Position numbers and translations under genes: made by a program. Below are positions 42,060 through 51,161 of a DNA stretch of 64,000 nt, piece by piece. The DNA comes from Cupriavidus taiwanensis (GTDB lineage: Bacteria; Pseudomonadota; Gammaproteobacteria; Burkholderiales; Burkholderiaceae), in the NCBI RefSeq assembly GCF_900249755.1, contig NZ_LT976854.1, forward strand, positions 870,574 to 934,573. The letters are read 5' to 3'. Within the stretch, counting starts at the first letter, position 1. The number at the start of each line of letters is the position of its first letter. Below the pieces are notes generated by a model. That model was not told where the DNA came from. It saw nothing but the letters and a program-made list of their open reading frames with translations, and searched no databases.

Positions 42060-43075
42060 GGCGGCTCCGTGTGCCAGTGCGCGCGTGCCTGTCGCAGCAG
42101 TTCGTCGCGCTGCGCGCCGCGCGGCAGCCAGCGCTCCGACGCAAAGGCGATGCGGCCCAGAAAGTCGAACAGGCTGACATGCCGGCGCAGCACGCGCGCG
42201 GTGCGGTGCGCCTTGATCGGGTTGAAGATGCCCTCGCGCGAGAACAGCTGGCGCGGGTTTTTCTTGATCCACAGCCACGAGCCCAGCTCCAGCGTCATCG
42301 GCAGGAACAGGTTGCCGCGCGGGGCCATGTCATAGGCATGGTCCCACAGGTCGCCGTGCAGCAGGTACTGGTGGCTCTGCGGTTCAAAGGTATAGCCATG
42401 GTGCGGGTGGGCCTGCTCGAACAGGGTCTTGAGCAGGTACATCTCGGCCAGGTGCGGCATCGGCCGGCGCGTGCGCGCGTACGGAAACCAGATGCTGTCG
42501 CGCCAGCCATAGCCGGAGTGGCAGTCCACCGCAAAGCTGAGCGGGCGCGGCAGCAGTTCCTGCCGGACCACGCGCAGCAGGGCGCTGCTTTCGGCCTCCA
42601 TCGGTGCGTCGGCGGCGCCGCGGTACCACGGCAGCCAGGCGCCGATACGCTGACCGCCGGCCAGAAAGGGCACGCGCGCGTCGGCATCCTGCGGGCCGTT
42701 GCGCATCAGGTCGACGCCGTTGGGGTTGGCGCGCGTGCCGGCCCACATGCCGCCGGGATTGACGATGGGCATGAACACCAGCCGCACCGACTGCAGCTCG
42801 CGGTGCAGCAGTTCATCCCAGGCCAGCCGGGACAGCACCGAGCGCAGGTAATCCAGCACCAGCTGCGTGCCGATACGCTCCAGCCCGTGAATGCCGCCGA
42901 AGATGCCGATGGCCGGCGCGCCCGGGTCGCGGCTGCCGAGCGTGGCAACATGCACGCCGAAGCGGTGGCCCTGCACGGTGGTCTCGCACACCACCTGCGT
43001 ATCGAGCACGTGGCCGCCGGCATCCAGCAAGGTCAGCAACTGGTCATATTCGGGGAAGCCGGCGCGCGCGTGCAT
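42056..43075 (-). CDS. M14-family zinc carboxypeptidase
   Basis: A 339-residue metallopeptidase. The zinc site is GGIHGLERIG (HxxE) with the third ligand in DCHSGYGWRDS. VFMPIVNPGGMWAGTRANPNG is the usual substrate-binding loop with Asn-Pro-Arg. A plausible catalytic Glu lies in MTLELGSWLWI. There is no signal peptide, so it acts in the cytoplasm or is released otherwise. It leads a two-gene operon with the alpha/beta hydrolase. M14 enzymes of this size process peptidoglycan peptides, polyglutamate or peptide side chains; the substrate here is open. Confidence 0.85.
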   Translation of the reverse strand: MHARAGFPEYDQLLTLLDAGGHVLDTQVVCETTVQGHRFGVHVATLGSRDPGAPAIGIFGGIHGLERIGTQLVLDYLRSVLSRLAWDELLHRELQSVRLVFMPIVNPGGMWAGTRANPNGVDLMRNGPQDADARVPFLAGGQRIGAWLPWYRGAADAPMEAESSALLRVVRQELLPRPLSFAVDCHSGYGWRDSIWFPYARTRRPMPHLAEMYLLKTLFEQAHPHHGYTFEPQSHQYLLHGDLWDHAYDMAPRGNLFLPMTLELGSWLWIKKNPRQLFSREGIFNPIKAHRTARVLRRHVSLFDFLGRIAFASERWLPRGAQRDELLRQARAHWHTEPP

Positions 43076-43146
43076 GGGCTCAGGCGGATGCCGGCATCGG
43101 CGCCTTCATTGCTGCATGCCCGGGCGTTTCCACTGGCATGCGCGCT

Positions 43147-44040
43147 TCAGGCGGCCTGCGCAGCGGCGGCCGGCTGGTCCAGCGCCACGCAATCCAGGAA
43201 GGCACCGACCAGCCGCGTCTGCCGCCGGCTCTGCAGGCAGTACAGGTATTCGTGCAACACCGGTGCGCCCGACGCAAACCGCACCACGCGCAGCAGCGGA
43301 TCGCGCGGCACCTCGCCCAGCGGCACCACGCTGGCACCCAGGCCCTGGCGGATCGCCTCGTAGATGGCCTCGCGGCTGCCGATCACGGTGTGCGGCGGCA
43401 ATTCCAGCCCGCATGCGGCCAGCGCGGTCTCGGTGGTCTTGCGCGTCATCGAGCCGTGCTCGCGCACCAGCAAGTGATAGCCGCGCAACTGCGGCAGGTC
43501 GATCTGCGCAAGCCGCGCCAGCGCATGGTCGGGATGGACCACCAGCACCATCGGGTCGCTCGCCAGCCGGATGCAGGCCAGGCGGTCATCGTCCTCCGGG
43601 TGCGACGACACTGCCGCGTCGATGCGGTATTCGAACAGCGCTTCGAGCATTTGCTGCGAGTTGCCGATATCCAGGCTCACGTCGATCGCCGGGTAGCGTT
43701 GCCGGAACGCCGCCACCGCGCGCAGGATGTAATACGGCCCGGTGGCGCCGATGCGCAGGTTGCCAAAACGCAGGTTGCCGGCGTTGCGCAGCAGGTAGTC
43801 GGCATTGCCTTCCTGCTGCATCAGTTGCTCGACCACCGGCATCAGCGCCACGCCCACGTCGCTCAGGTCGACGCGGCTGGCGCGACGGTGGAACAGCTCC
43901 ACGCCGTAGCTTTCCTCCAGCTGGCGGATGCGTCCGGTCACGGTGGGCTGGCTGACGCGCAACTGCCTGGCCGCCATGGTGATGCTGCCCTGGCGCGCCA
44001 CTTCGAAAAAGGTCATCAGCAGGTCGCCTAGCATGGTCAT
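43147..44040 (-). CDS. LysR-family transcriptional regulator
   Basis: A 297-residue LysR regulator: winged helix at the N-terminus (LMTFFEVARQGSITMAARQL, VSQPTVTGRIRQLEE), then a two-lobed co-inducer domain (GATGPYYILRAVAAFRQRYP, VVHPDHALARL, REHGSMTRKTTE). An ATG two codons in (MLGDLL) is also possible. It lies 71 bp upstream of the peptidase operon on the same strand and downstream of the phospholipase C gene, so its target is not obvious from orientation. Confidence 0.92.
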   Translation of the reverse strand: MTMLGDLLMTFFEVARQGSITMAARQLRVSQPTVTGRIRQLEESYGVELFHRRASRVDLSDVGVALMPVVEQLMQQEGNADYLLRNAGNLRFGNLRIGATGPYYILRAVAAFRQRYPAIDVSLDIGNSQQMLEALFEYRIDAAVSSHPEDDDRLACIRLASDPMVLVVHPDHALARLAQIDLPQLRGYHLLVREHGSMTRKTTETALAACGLELPPHTVIGSREAIYEAIRQGLGASVVPLGEVPRDPLLRVVRFASGAPVLHEYLYCLQSRRQTRLVGAFLDCVALDQPAAAAQAA

Positions 44041-44190
44041 CCGCGCGGAGTTGGGGGAAGGGTCCGGACCCGCCCGGACGACCGCGCAGTCTAGCGGCCC
44101 AATATGACAAAACGGCTACGCCCGCCCGGGCCGGATCCGCACGGGACCGGCAGGGGCGGGACTGGCGTTGCGCCGGGGCCGACGGTTGCG

Positions 44191-46347
44191 TCAGCCGGCC
44201 GCGCCCATCGCCGGGTCGGACACGCCGTCCTTGCCGGTTTCGATGCGCCCGGCAAAGCGGCGCGTAAAGCCGCCCTGCGCGGTGGTGACGGTGAAGTCGT
44301 ACCAGTTGCCCTGGCGCGCCACCGGCCAGTGCTGCTGCAGCTGCATGCCGGCGGGCACTTCATAGGTCCACGGACCGTCGGCGCGGTAGGCGTTGGGCTG
44401 GACCGTGAAGGTGCAGGGGGCGCTGCCGGTATTGATCATGTCCACGTACACCGCGGCGTTGGCGATGTCATAGCAGACGCGGATCTCCGGCGCGCTGGCG
44501 CCCGCCGCCGTCACCGCCGCCACGTCGCCGCGGAAGGCGCGGTGGAAGCCGTTCGGGCCCAGCACCCACAGGTCGTACTTGCCGCCATCGCTGGCAAAAA
44601 CGTCCCAGCTGCCATGCAGCTCCTTGCCCGGCTCGACCATATAGCGGCGCGGCACGCGGTCCAGGTGCAGCCGGTCGTAGACGTGGAACACCGCTGCCGC
44701 CGTGCCGGTGTTGCTGAACAGCAGCCACAGCGCGCGCTGGTCGCGCGCGTCTTCGCGGGCGCTGACGTGCAGTTCATAGGGCAGGGCGCGCGACGGGCGC
44801 GTGCCGGCGTCCTGCTGCGGCATCTGCTGGCTGCCGGCCGGGGGCAGCGGCACCTGCGGCAGCACGCCTTGCGCGGTGCGGATGGCGTCGGCGCTGGCCT
44901 TGTCGCGGCTGGGCAGTTCCGGCAGGGGGTTGGTGTTGGGGCTGACGAAGTTGAAGGCCGAGGTCAGGTCGCCTGCCACCGCGCGGCGGAAACCACTGAT
45001 ATTGGGTTCGGCCACGCCGAAGCGCGCTTCCAGGAAGCGCAGCACCGAGGTGTGGTCGAACACCTGCGAGTTGACCCAGCCGCCGCGGCTCCACGGCGAC
45101 ACCACGTACATCGGCACGCGCGGGCCGGGGCCGTAGGGGCGCTTGTCGACGTGGTATTCCGGCTTGAGCTGTTCCGGGTCGAGCGTGGTGGCGCCGGCCA
45201 GCGTATCGCCGTCATAGGCCGGCGCGCACGGCGGCGGCAGGTGGTCGAAATAGCCGTCGTTCTCGTCGAAGTTGATCAGCAGCACGGTCTTGCTCCAGAC
45301 CGCGGGATTGGCGGTCAGGGCGTCGAGCACCTGCTGCGTGTACCAGGCGCCCTGCACCGGGCTGGACGGCCCGGGGTGCTCCGAGTACGTCGCCGGCGCG
45401 ACGATCCACGACACCTGCGGCAGCTTGCCCGCGGCGATGTCGTCGCGCAGCGCCTGCAGGAAGCCGCCGTCGGGCATGGTGTTGGCCACGCCCTTGAGCA
45501 GCGGGCTGACCGCGTCGTCGGCGCTGGTGTACGGCGGGTAGGGGCTGCCGTTGGCCTGGTTGCCGCGCGCGGCGTTGGCGTCGCGGTACTGCTTGAAACC
45601 CGCGAGGGGGTTGTCGGTGAAGTTGTCCGGCATGTTCTGGTAGACCTTCCAGCTCACGCCGGCGCTTTCCAGGCGCTCCGGATAGGTCTTCCAGGTGTAG
45701 GGCGTGTTCGAGCCGGTGAACGAGTCGCCGCTGTTGTCGATCACCGGGCCGCCATGGGCGCCGCCGGGATCGTTGGTGCCGGTCCAGTGGAACAGGCGGT
45801 TGGGGTTGGTGCCGCCGTGGAAGCTGCAGTGATAGGCGTCGCACAGCGTGAAGGCATTGGCCAGCGCCACCTGGAAATCCAGCTCGGCCTCGGTGTAGAA
45901 GCCCATCGACTGGGTCTGCTTGTAGGTCGGCCACTTGTTCATGCGGCCCAGGTCCCAGGCGTTCTGCGCGTCCGGATACGAGTGCGGGGTGCCGCTGACG
46001 CGCTGCGCATTGCCGGCGCTGCTGTCCAGGTGGTAGGGCAGCACGGTGCGGGTGGTGCTGCCGTTGGTATAGGTCTGCTGCCAGACGTTCAGCCCGCCCG
46101 CGAGCGGGATCGGGAAGCGGTCACCGAAGCCGCGCACGCCGCGCAGCGTGCCGAAGTAATTGTCGAACGAGCGGTTCTCCTGCATCAGGATGACCACGTG
46201 CTCGACATCGCGGATGGTGCCGGTGGCGTTGTTGGCCGGGATCGCCAGCGCGCGGCGGATCGACGGCGGGAAGGCTGCCAGCGCGGCGGTGGCAGCGGCG
46301 CTGCCGCCGGCGAGCTTGAGGAAGTTGCGTCTGCTTTGGGGGTTCAT
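44191..46347 (-). CDS. plcN: Phosphocholine-type phospholipase C, Tat-exported
   Basis: A 718-residue secreted phospholipase C that cleaves phosphatidylcholine or sphingomyelin to release the phosphorylated head group. The Tat signal is SRRNFLKLAGG. Family motifs: VVILMQENRSFDNYFG, SFHGGTNPNRLFHW, SWIVAPATYSEHPGPSSP and LLINFDENDGYFDHLPPP, which supply metal and catalytic residues. Two C-terminal beta domains (DUF756 type) follow, from about residue 500. Length matches Pseudomonas PlcN/PlcH and Burkholderia homologues. It is the last gene of a three-gene operon with two lipoproteins. No PlcR-like chaperone gene is adjacent, so the plcN name rests on family resemblance only. Confidence 0.92.
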   Translation of the reverse strand: MNPQSRRNFLKLAGGSAAATAALAAFPPSIRRALAIPANNATGTIRDVEHVVILMQENRSFDNYFGTLRGVRGFGDRFPIPLAGGLNVWQQTYTNGSTTRTVLPYHLDSSAGNAQRVSGTPHSYPDAQNAWDLGRMNKWPTYKQTQSMGFYTEAELDFQVALANAFTLCDAYHCSFHGGTNPNRLFHWTGTNDPGGAHGGPVIDNSGDSFTGSNTPYTWKTYPERLESAGVSWKVYQNMPDNFTDNPLAGFKQYRDANAARGNQANGSPYPPYTSADDAVSPLLKGVANTMPDGGFLQALRDDIAAGKLPQVSWIVAPATYSEHPGPSSPVQGAWYTQQVLDALTANPAVWSKTVLLINFDENDGYFDHLPPPCAPAYDGDTLAGATTLDPEQLKPEYHVDKRPYGPGPRVPMYVVSPWSRGGWVNSQVFDHTSVLRFLEARFGVAEPNISGFRRAVAGDLTSAFNFVSPNTNPLPELPSRDKASADAIRTAQGVLPQVPLPPAGSQQMPQQDAGTRPSRALPYELHVSAREDARDQRALWLLFSNTGTAAAVFHVYDRLHLDRVPRRYMVEPGKELHGSWDVFASDGGKYDLWVLGPNGFHRAFRGDVAAVTAAGASAPEIRVCYDIANAAVYVDMINTGSAPCTFTVQPNAYRADGPWTYEVPAGMQLQQHWPVARQGNWYDFTVTTAQGGFTRRFAGRIETGKDGVSDPAMGAAG

Positions 46348-46397
46348 TGGATTCGGTGCCGGAGGGTTGCGATAAGGATAGACAGGCCGGGCCGGGC

Positions 46398-46640
46398 TCA
46401 GGGCGCGCAGCGCAGCTGCGGCTTGACCGCCGGGGTCTCGCCGGGACGGTCGCTGCCGTTGCCCTGGCCGGGGTTGCCGCCGGTGCCGGGAGCGCCGGGC
46501 GTGGCCGGCGCCGCGGTCGGGGCGCCGCCGGCATTCCCGCCGGAATCGCCGGAATCGCCGCCGCAGCCGGCGAGCGCCGCGCTCAGCAGCACGGCGGCCA
46601 GCCAGTGGGGACGGGCCAGGGTGGAAGGTCGAAAGGTCAT
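46398..46640 (-). CDS. Small Gly/Pro-rich lipoprotein
   Basis: An 80-residue lipoprotein with a good signal (WLAAVLLSAALAGC, Cys about residue 26). The mature part is low-complexity Gly/Asp/Pro/Ala (GGDSGDSGGNAGGAPTAAP), ending KPQLRCAP with a second Cys. It sits between the phosphatase-like gene and the phospholipase C gene with gaps of 43 and 50 bp. It may tether or escort the phospholipase in the periplasm, or simply be a surface spacer; no evidence decides. Confidence 0.6.
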   Translation of the reverse strand: MTFRPSTLARPHWLAAVLLSAALAGCGGDSGDSGGNAGGAPTAAPATPGAPGTGGNPGQGNGSDRPGETPAVKPQLRCAP

Positions 46641-46683
46641 GGTGTCAGTCTCCTGCAGGGGGATAGGGAGGCGGGAGGGAAGA

Positions 46684-48732
46684 TCAGGGGTTCAGCGTCG
46701 ACAGCGGCTGGCGTGCGCCGGTGATGGCCTTCAGCTCGTCGAGCGTCAGCACGCGCGTCCACATCGCCAGGTCGTTCAGGCCCATCACGCCCTTGAGCGC
46801 GCCCGGGTTGTTGCCGACGTAGTTGTGGGTGGCATCGTCGTTGACGCCCCAGCCGGCGCCGAGGCCGGCGAGTTTGCTCACGTCGGTGTTGGCGATCGCC
46901 TTGTTCTCGGTCTTCTGCAGCCCGAGCACCGGGTCGATGACGTAGGCGCTGAAACGCTTCGCCGCCGCGTCGACAGACAGTGCCAGGTAGGCCCACTGGT
47001 TGGCCGACACCTTCATGCCGTTGATGTCGTCGCGCTTGCCGCTGCCGCTGCCCAGGTTGAAGCGGATCTCGCAGCTGCCGAACAGGGCGATGGCAATGCC
47101 GGCATTGCCGCCCGAGATGTAGTTCTTGTTCGACAGGATGGGCTCGCCGGTGCCGTTGCCCTGGGCGCAGTCGGTGCGTAACCACAGGCCGATGGTGAAC
47201 TGCGGGCTTTGCGCGATATCGGCCGCGTTGTGCTTCAGCAGGTAGCTGTCGATGCGCGAGTCCAGCTGCAGCGACTGGCCGCCGAAGTTGTCGGCAGCGA
47301 GCGTGCCGCCGTCGAGGCTTGCCACCCAAGGGCCCAGCGTGGCTGCGTTCTTCGCGTCGGCGAACGGCTTGCTGTCGAGGCTGAAGTAGCTGGCCAGCCC
47401 GTCGAGCAGCGACGGCATCAGCGTGACGGGTTTGACATAGTGGATCTGCGCCAGGTACGACACCGGCACGTCATTGCGCACCAGCGTGTAGTTGAACTGG
47501 TACAGGCCCGTCGGCATGTCGAAGCTGTTGTCGGTGAAGCTCCGCACCTCCGGTCCCAGCGCGGCGATCTGCACGCCGTCGCGCAGCACGCGCGTGACAC
47601 CGTATGCGGCGCTCGGGTTCTGCCAGGTCAGCGTGATGGCGTCGTGGTACTGGCTGATGCTGGCGCCGATGGCGCGCACGCCGGCGGCTGTGGTGGTCAG
47701 CGCGGAGCCGTCGAGGCGTGTCGCGGCGGGGTCGAGCGCGATGCCGGCGTGGGCCAGCACGGTCGGGACGATATCGGCCTCGGTCGGCAGCGCGGACAGA
47801 TCCGCCGGGGTGTCGGGGGCGGGGGCGCCGGGCCGGGCCAGCGCGCTGTTCAGGGCTTTGTTGGTGGCGAGGAAGGCGGTGCGGTTCTCCACGGTCGGCA
47901 CCGTGGTGGTGGCGCCGGTGGCATCCAGGCCGTGGCTGGTGGTGACCATCACCAGCCAGTCTTCGCCCGGTTGCGCCCGGCGGCGCGCGGCCACCGCGGC
48001 CAGCAGTTCGCCCAGCGCCCGGTCGGTCTCGCCGAGCGCGGCGGCATAGGCGCCGTTGCCGAAGCCACTGGCCTGCGCGGCCTGCGCCGGGGCGCTGTAC
48101 TGCGCGAACACCATGCCATAGCCGGACTGCACCTGGCGCACGGCATTCTGCGTGACGCAACGGTCGACGCCCGCGCAATCGACCAGCGTATCGAGCACGC
48201 CCGCATCCTGATCCGCCTTGAGCAGCGCTGGCAGCACCGGCGCGCTCACCGCGGCGCCTTGCTGTCCGCCGGGTTTGCCGGTGGCGCGCAGGTAGTGGAA
48301 CACGGTCGGCGCGCGCAGCGCGGTGCCGCCGGTGTCGTCGTCGATGCCATGGCGGTTGGCCCACGCGCCGGTCAGCACCGTGGCCCAGCTGGGGGCGTCG
48401 AGCGGGGGCTGGGCGGTGATGGTGCCGGGCATGCCGCCGGTGGCGGTCGGCACCAGGTTCAGGCTGGCCAGGTTGGGCAGCTCGCGCCGCAATACCGCGC
48501 CTTGCACCTGCGCATACGTGGCGCCGTCGACGCCGACCAGCAGCACGCGCGGGCCGCTGGCGCGGTCAGGCTCCGGAGCAGGCTTGCTGGTGTCGGTATC
48601 GTTGGGCGTGCCAGACGGCGCGCTGTCGTCGCCGCCGCAGCCTGCCAGCGTCGCGGCCAGCATGACTGCGACGGTGCCGGCCAGCGCACGCCCGCGCCCC
48701 GCCCACCAGCCCGGTGCAAGGTTCCCTGCCAT
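46684..48732 (-). CDS. Alkaline-phosphatase-like lipoprotein with LamG domain
   Basis: A 682-residue lipoprotein (AVMLAATLAGCGGDDS). Residues 60-330 look like a type I phosphodiesterase/nucleotide pyrophosphatase: RVLLVGVDGATYAQV (metal Asp), PSWATVLTGAWANRHGIDDD (nucleophile Thr), VMVTTSHGLDATG and a late DIVPTVLAHAGI. The region from about 440 is a LamG/concanavalin-like sandwich (GLASYFSLDSKPFADAKNAA, QFTIGLWLRTDCAQG, WAYLALSVDAAAKRF) that could bind glycans. The start follows GGGGA by eight bases. It heads the operon with the small lipoprotein and phospholipase C, pointing to stepwise release of phosphate from phospholipid head groups. Confidence 0.82.
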   Translation of the reverse strand: MAGNLAPGWWAGRGRALAGTVAVMLAATLAGCGGDDSAPSGTPNDTDTSKPAPEPDRASGPRVLLVGVDGATYAQVQGAVLRRELPNLASLNLVPTATGGMPGTITAQPPLDAPSWATVLTGAWANRHGIDDDTGGTALRAPTVFHYLRATGKPGGQQGAAVSAPVLPALLKADQDAGVLDTLVDCAGVDRCVTQNAVRQVQSGYGMVFAQYSAPAQAAQASGFGNGAYAAALGETDRALGELLAAVAARRRAQPGEDWLVMVTTSHGLDATGATTTVPTVENRTAFLATNKALNSALARPGAPAPDTPADLSALPTEADIVPTVLAHAGIALDPAATRLDGSALTTTAAGVRAIGASISQYHDAITLTWQNPSAAYGVTRVLRDGVQIAALGPEVRSFTDNSFDMPTGLYQFNYTLVRNDVPVSYLAQIHYVKPVTLMPSLLDGLASYFSLDSKPFADAKNAATLGPWVASLDGGTLAADNFGGQSLQLDSRIDSYLLKHNAADIAQSPQFTIGLWLRTDCAQGNGTGEPILSNKNYISGGNAGIAIALFGSCEIRFNLGSGSGKRDDINGMKVSANQWAYLALSVDAAAKRFSAYVIDPVLGLQKTENKAIANTDVSKLAGLGAGWGVNDDATHNYVGNNPGALKGVMGLNDLAMWTRVLTLDELKAITGARQPLSTLNP

Positions 48733-48909
48733 GGTTCATTCCCCTGTTCATCTGCGTTGTTGTGCGCCGGCGGCAACGGCCGCGCGGCGGATTGCGCGTG
48801 CCGCAATGCGCTCGCAGAGTAAGGAAGGGGGTTGTCACCGTGGTGACAGCAGGGCAAAGAATGCTGATGGGGCTATTCGGATTCTTGTGGCGGTCCTGTC
48901 GGGCGCGGG

Positions 48910-49635
48910 CTAGACCTGCGGCGTGCCGCCGGCTTCGTCGCCCACGCCCGCCTGCATCAACAGCACCGCGTCGCGCTTGTCCAGCAGGTGCTGGCGCAGG
49001 ATCGCGGCCATGCGCTTGCCGTCGCGGGCTTCCAGTGCCGCCAGCATTTCTTCATGGTCGTGGATGGCGCTGTCCCATTTCGGCTTGCGGTAGTTGGAGC
49101 GAAAGCGCAGGGCCTGCAGCCGGCGGTTCACCGACAGGTAGGTCTGGCGCAGCGCCGCATTGCGAGCCGCCAGGTTGATGCGGTCATGGATCTGGTGGTT
49201 CAGGCGGTAGTAGCCGGGCAGGTCTTCGTGGGCGCGGCAGGCCAGCATGGCGTAGTGCAGGGCCTTGAGTTCGGCCAGCTCGACGGCGGTGATGCGCTCG
49301 CAAGCCAGTTCGCCGGAGAACGCTTCCAGGTTGCTCAACAGCTCGAACGTATCGCGGATCTCCGTCGCGGACAGGCGCGCCACGCTGGCGCCGCGGTTCG
49401 GCGAGATCTCGATCAGGCCTTCCGCCGCCAGTACCTTCAGCGCTTCGCGCAACGGCGTGCGCGAGATGCCCAGGGTCTCGGACAGTTCGCGCTCATTGAG
49501 CTTGCGCCCCGGCTCCAGCGCGCCCTCGATGATCAGCGTGCGCAGATGGTTCACCACGGTGTCGTGCAGGCGCTGGCGCTCCACCGGCGGGAGTTCGCGG
49601 GGCAGGGCAGGGTTGGAATCGGCTTGAAGTTGCAT
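48910..49635 (-). CDS. GntR-family (FadR subfamily) regulator
   Basis: A 241-residue regulator. The N-terminal winged helix is typical (HDTVVNHLRTLIIEGALEPG, RKLNERELSETLGISRTPLR, EALKVLAAEGLIEISPNRGA). The C-terminal FCD helical domain (ELLSNLEAFSGELACERIT, then HYAMLACRAHEDLPGYYRLN, HQIHDRINLAA) has the His and Asp residues that bind metal and an organic acid. It is divergent from the aminotransferase operon, with a perfect palindrome in between, and probably represses that operon until an acid intermediate appears. Confidence 0.92.
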   Translation of the reverse strand: MQLQADSNPALPRELPPVERQRLHDTVVNHLRTLIIEGALEPGRKLNERELSETLGISRTPLREALKVLAAEGLIEISPNRGASVARLSATEIRDTFELLSNLEAFSGELACERITAVELAELKALHYAMLACRAHEDLPGYYRLNHQIHDRINLAARNAALRQTYLSVNRRLQALRFRSNYRKPKWDSAIHDHEEMLAALEARDGKRMAAILRQHLLDKRDAVLLMQAGVGDEAGGTPQV

Positions 49636-49654
49636 TCAATTCGTCGGTTGACAG

Positions 49655-49666
49655 ATTGAATTCAAT
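49655..49666. promoter_or_regulatory. Palindrome in the GntR/aminotransferase divergent region
   Basis: A perfect 12-base palindrome, ATTGAATTCAAT, 20 bases before the GntR start. The related motif TTGCATTCAA occurs at both ends of the region (about 49630 and 49799), one beside each start codon. These are likely GntR operators; binding is inferred. Confidence 0.55.
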
Positions 49667-49827
49667 TTTAGCAGCCGCTTAACAAGAACGCCAGATCGCT
49701 GGTAAACCCGCAATATGGCTAGTACTTTGCCGGGTAAACGCTACTGAAAAAGTCCAAAATAGCCCCTGTTTTTTTGCCGCTCGTTTGATAGAGTATTTTG
49801 CATTCAAAACTCAAACGGAGGAGTTTC

Positions 49828-51048
49828 ATGCTGAATCTCAACTTTCACCCCGCCGGCCGCCACTTCCTGCAAATCCCCGGGCCCAGCCCGGTCCCGGATC
49901 GCATCCTGCGGGCCATCAGCTATCCGACCATCGACCATCGCGGCCCGGAATTCGGCGCGCTGGGCCTGAAGGTGCTGGATGGCATCAAGAAGATCTTCAA
50001 GACCGAACACCCGGTGGTGATCTATCCGGCTTCGGGCACCGGCGCGTGGGAGGCGGCGTTGTCCAACACGCTGAGCCCCGGCGACACCGTGCTGATGTTC
50101 GAAACCGGCCACTTCGCCACGCTGTGGAAGAAGATGGCCGAGAGCTTGGGCGTGCGCCCTGAATTCCTCGGCCTGCCGGGCGTGGAGGGCTGGCGACACG
50201 GGGTGCAGGCCGACATGATCGAGGCCCGTCTGCGCGCCGATACCGCGCATGCCATCAAGGCCGTGTGCGTGGTGCACAACGAGACCTCGACCGGCGTGAC
50301 TTCGGATATCGCCGCGGTGCGCCGCGCCATCGATGCGGCCGGACACCCGGCGCTGCTGCTGGTCGACACCATCTCCGGGCTGGCATCTGCCGACTACCGC
50401 CATGACGAATGGGGTGTCGACGTGACGGTGTCGGGCTCGCAGAAGGGCCTGATGCTGCCGCCGGGCATCAGCTTCAACGCGGTCTCGCCCAAGGCCATCG
50501 AGGCTTCCCGCTGCGCCAGGCTGCCGCGCAGTTTTTGGGGGTGGAATGAAATCATCGAGATGAACCGGACCGGCTACTGGCCCTATACCCCCAGCACCAA
50601 CCTGCTCTATGGCCTCGCCGAAGCGCTCGACATGATCCTGGAGGAAGGGCTGGATAACGTCTTTGCCCGCCACCAGCGCCTGGCTGAAGCCTGCCGGCGC
50701 GCAGTCAGGGCCTGGGGCCTGGAGATCCAGTGCGCGGACCCGTCGGTCTACAGCCCGGTGCTGACCGGCGTGATGATGCCCGAAGGCGTCGACGCGGACG
50801 TGGTCCGCCGCCATATCTACGAGCGCTTCAACATGTCGCTGGGTGCCGGCCTGGGCAAGGTCAAGGGCCGCATGTTCCGCATCGGCCATCTGGGCGACTG
50901 CAACGACCTCACGCTGATGGCCACGCTGGCCGGCTGCGAGATGGGGCTGAAGATCTCGGGCGTGCCGGTCGCCGCCAGCGGCACCGTTGCCGCCATGGAC
51001 TATCTCGCCGCGCATACCGTGCCGCTGTCGCTCCAGGCTGCCGCCTGA
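49828..51048 (+). CDS. PLP aminotransferase, serine/alanine-glyoxylate type
   Basis: A 406-residue class V aminotransferase similar to serine- or alanine-glyoxylate aminotransferases. Landmarks: FLQIPGPSPVPDRILRAI at the N-terminus, IYPASGTGAWEAAL, LLVDTISGLASADYRHDEWG (PLP-stacking Asp), VTVSGSQKGLMLPPGISF (Schiff-base Lys) and a C-terminal KVKGRMFRIGHLGDC carboxylate-binding Arg. GGAGGAG lies four bases before the ATG. It opens a rightward operon with two transporters, an amidase and a hydratase-like enzyme, so it probably moves an amino group between glyoxylate or another oxo-acid and an intermediate of that pathway. Confidence 0.88.
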   Translation: MLNLNFHPAGRHFLQIPGPSPVPDRILRAISYPTIDHRGPEFGALGLKVLDGIKKIFKTEHPVVIYPASGTGAWEAALSNTLSPGDTVLMFETGHFATLWKKMAESLGVRPEFLGLPGVEGWRHGVQADMIEARLRADTAHAIKAVCVVHNETSTGVTSDIAAVRRAIDAAGHPALLLVDTISGLASADYRHDEWGVDVTVSGSQKGLMLPPGISFNAVSPKAIEASRCARLPRSFWGWNEIIEMNRTGYWPYTPSTNLLYGLAEALDMILEEGLDNVFARHQRLAEACRRAVRAWGLEIQCADPSVYSPVLTGVMMPEGVDADVVRRHIYERFNMSLGAGLGKVKGRMFRIGHLGDCNDLTLMATLAGCEMGLKISGVPVAASGTVAAMDYLAAHTVPLSLQAAA

Positions 51049-51161
51049 CGCAGCCCTTTCCCTTCGCCACCGGGGCGGGCGCACGCGCCGCCCCGGCCGG
51101 AAACTGACCGCAACGGATCAGCGCAGCACTGCCGTACCTGACAAAAAACAGAGGAGACGCT

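Noticed and set aside
44104..47181. A plus-strand open frame of about 1000 codons opposite the phospholipase C operon
   Set aside because: The product is low-complexity Arg/Val/Gly/Ala and the opposite strand has intact family motifs in three genes.
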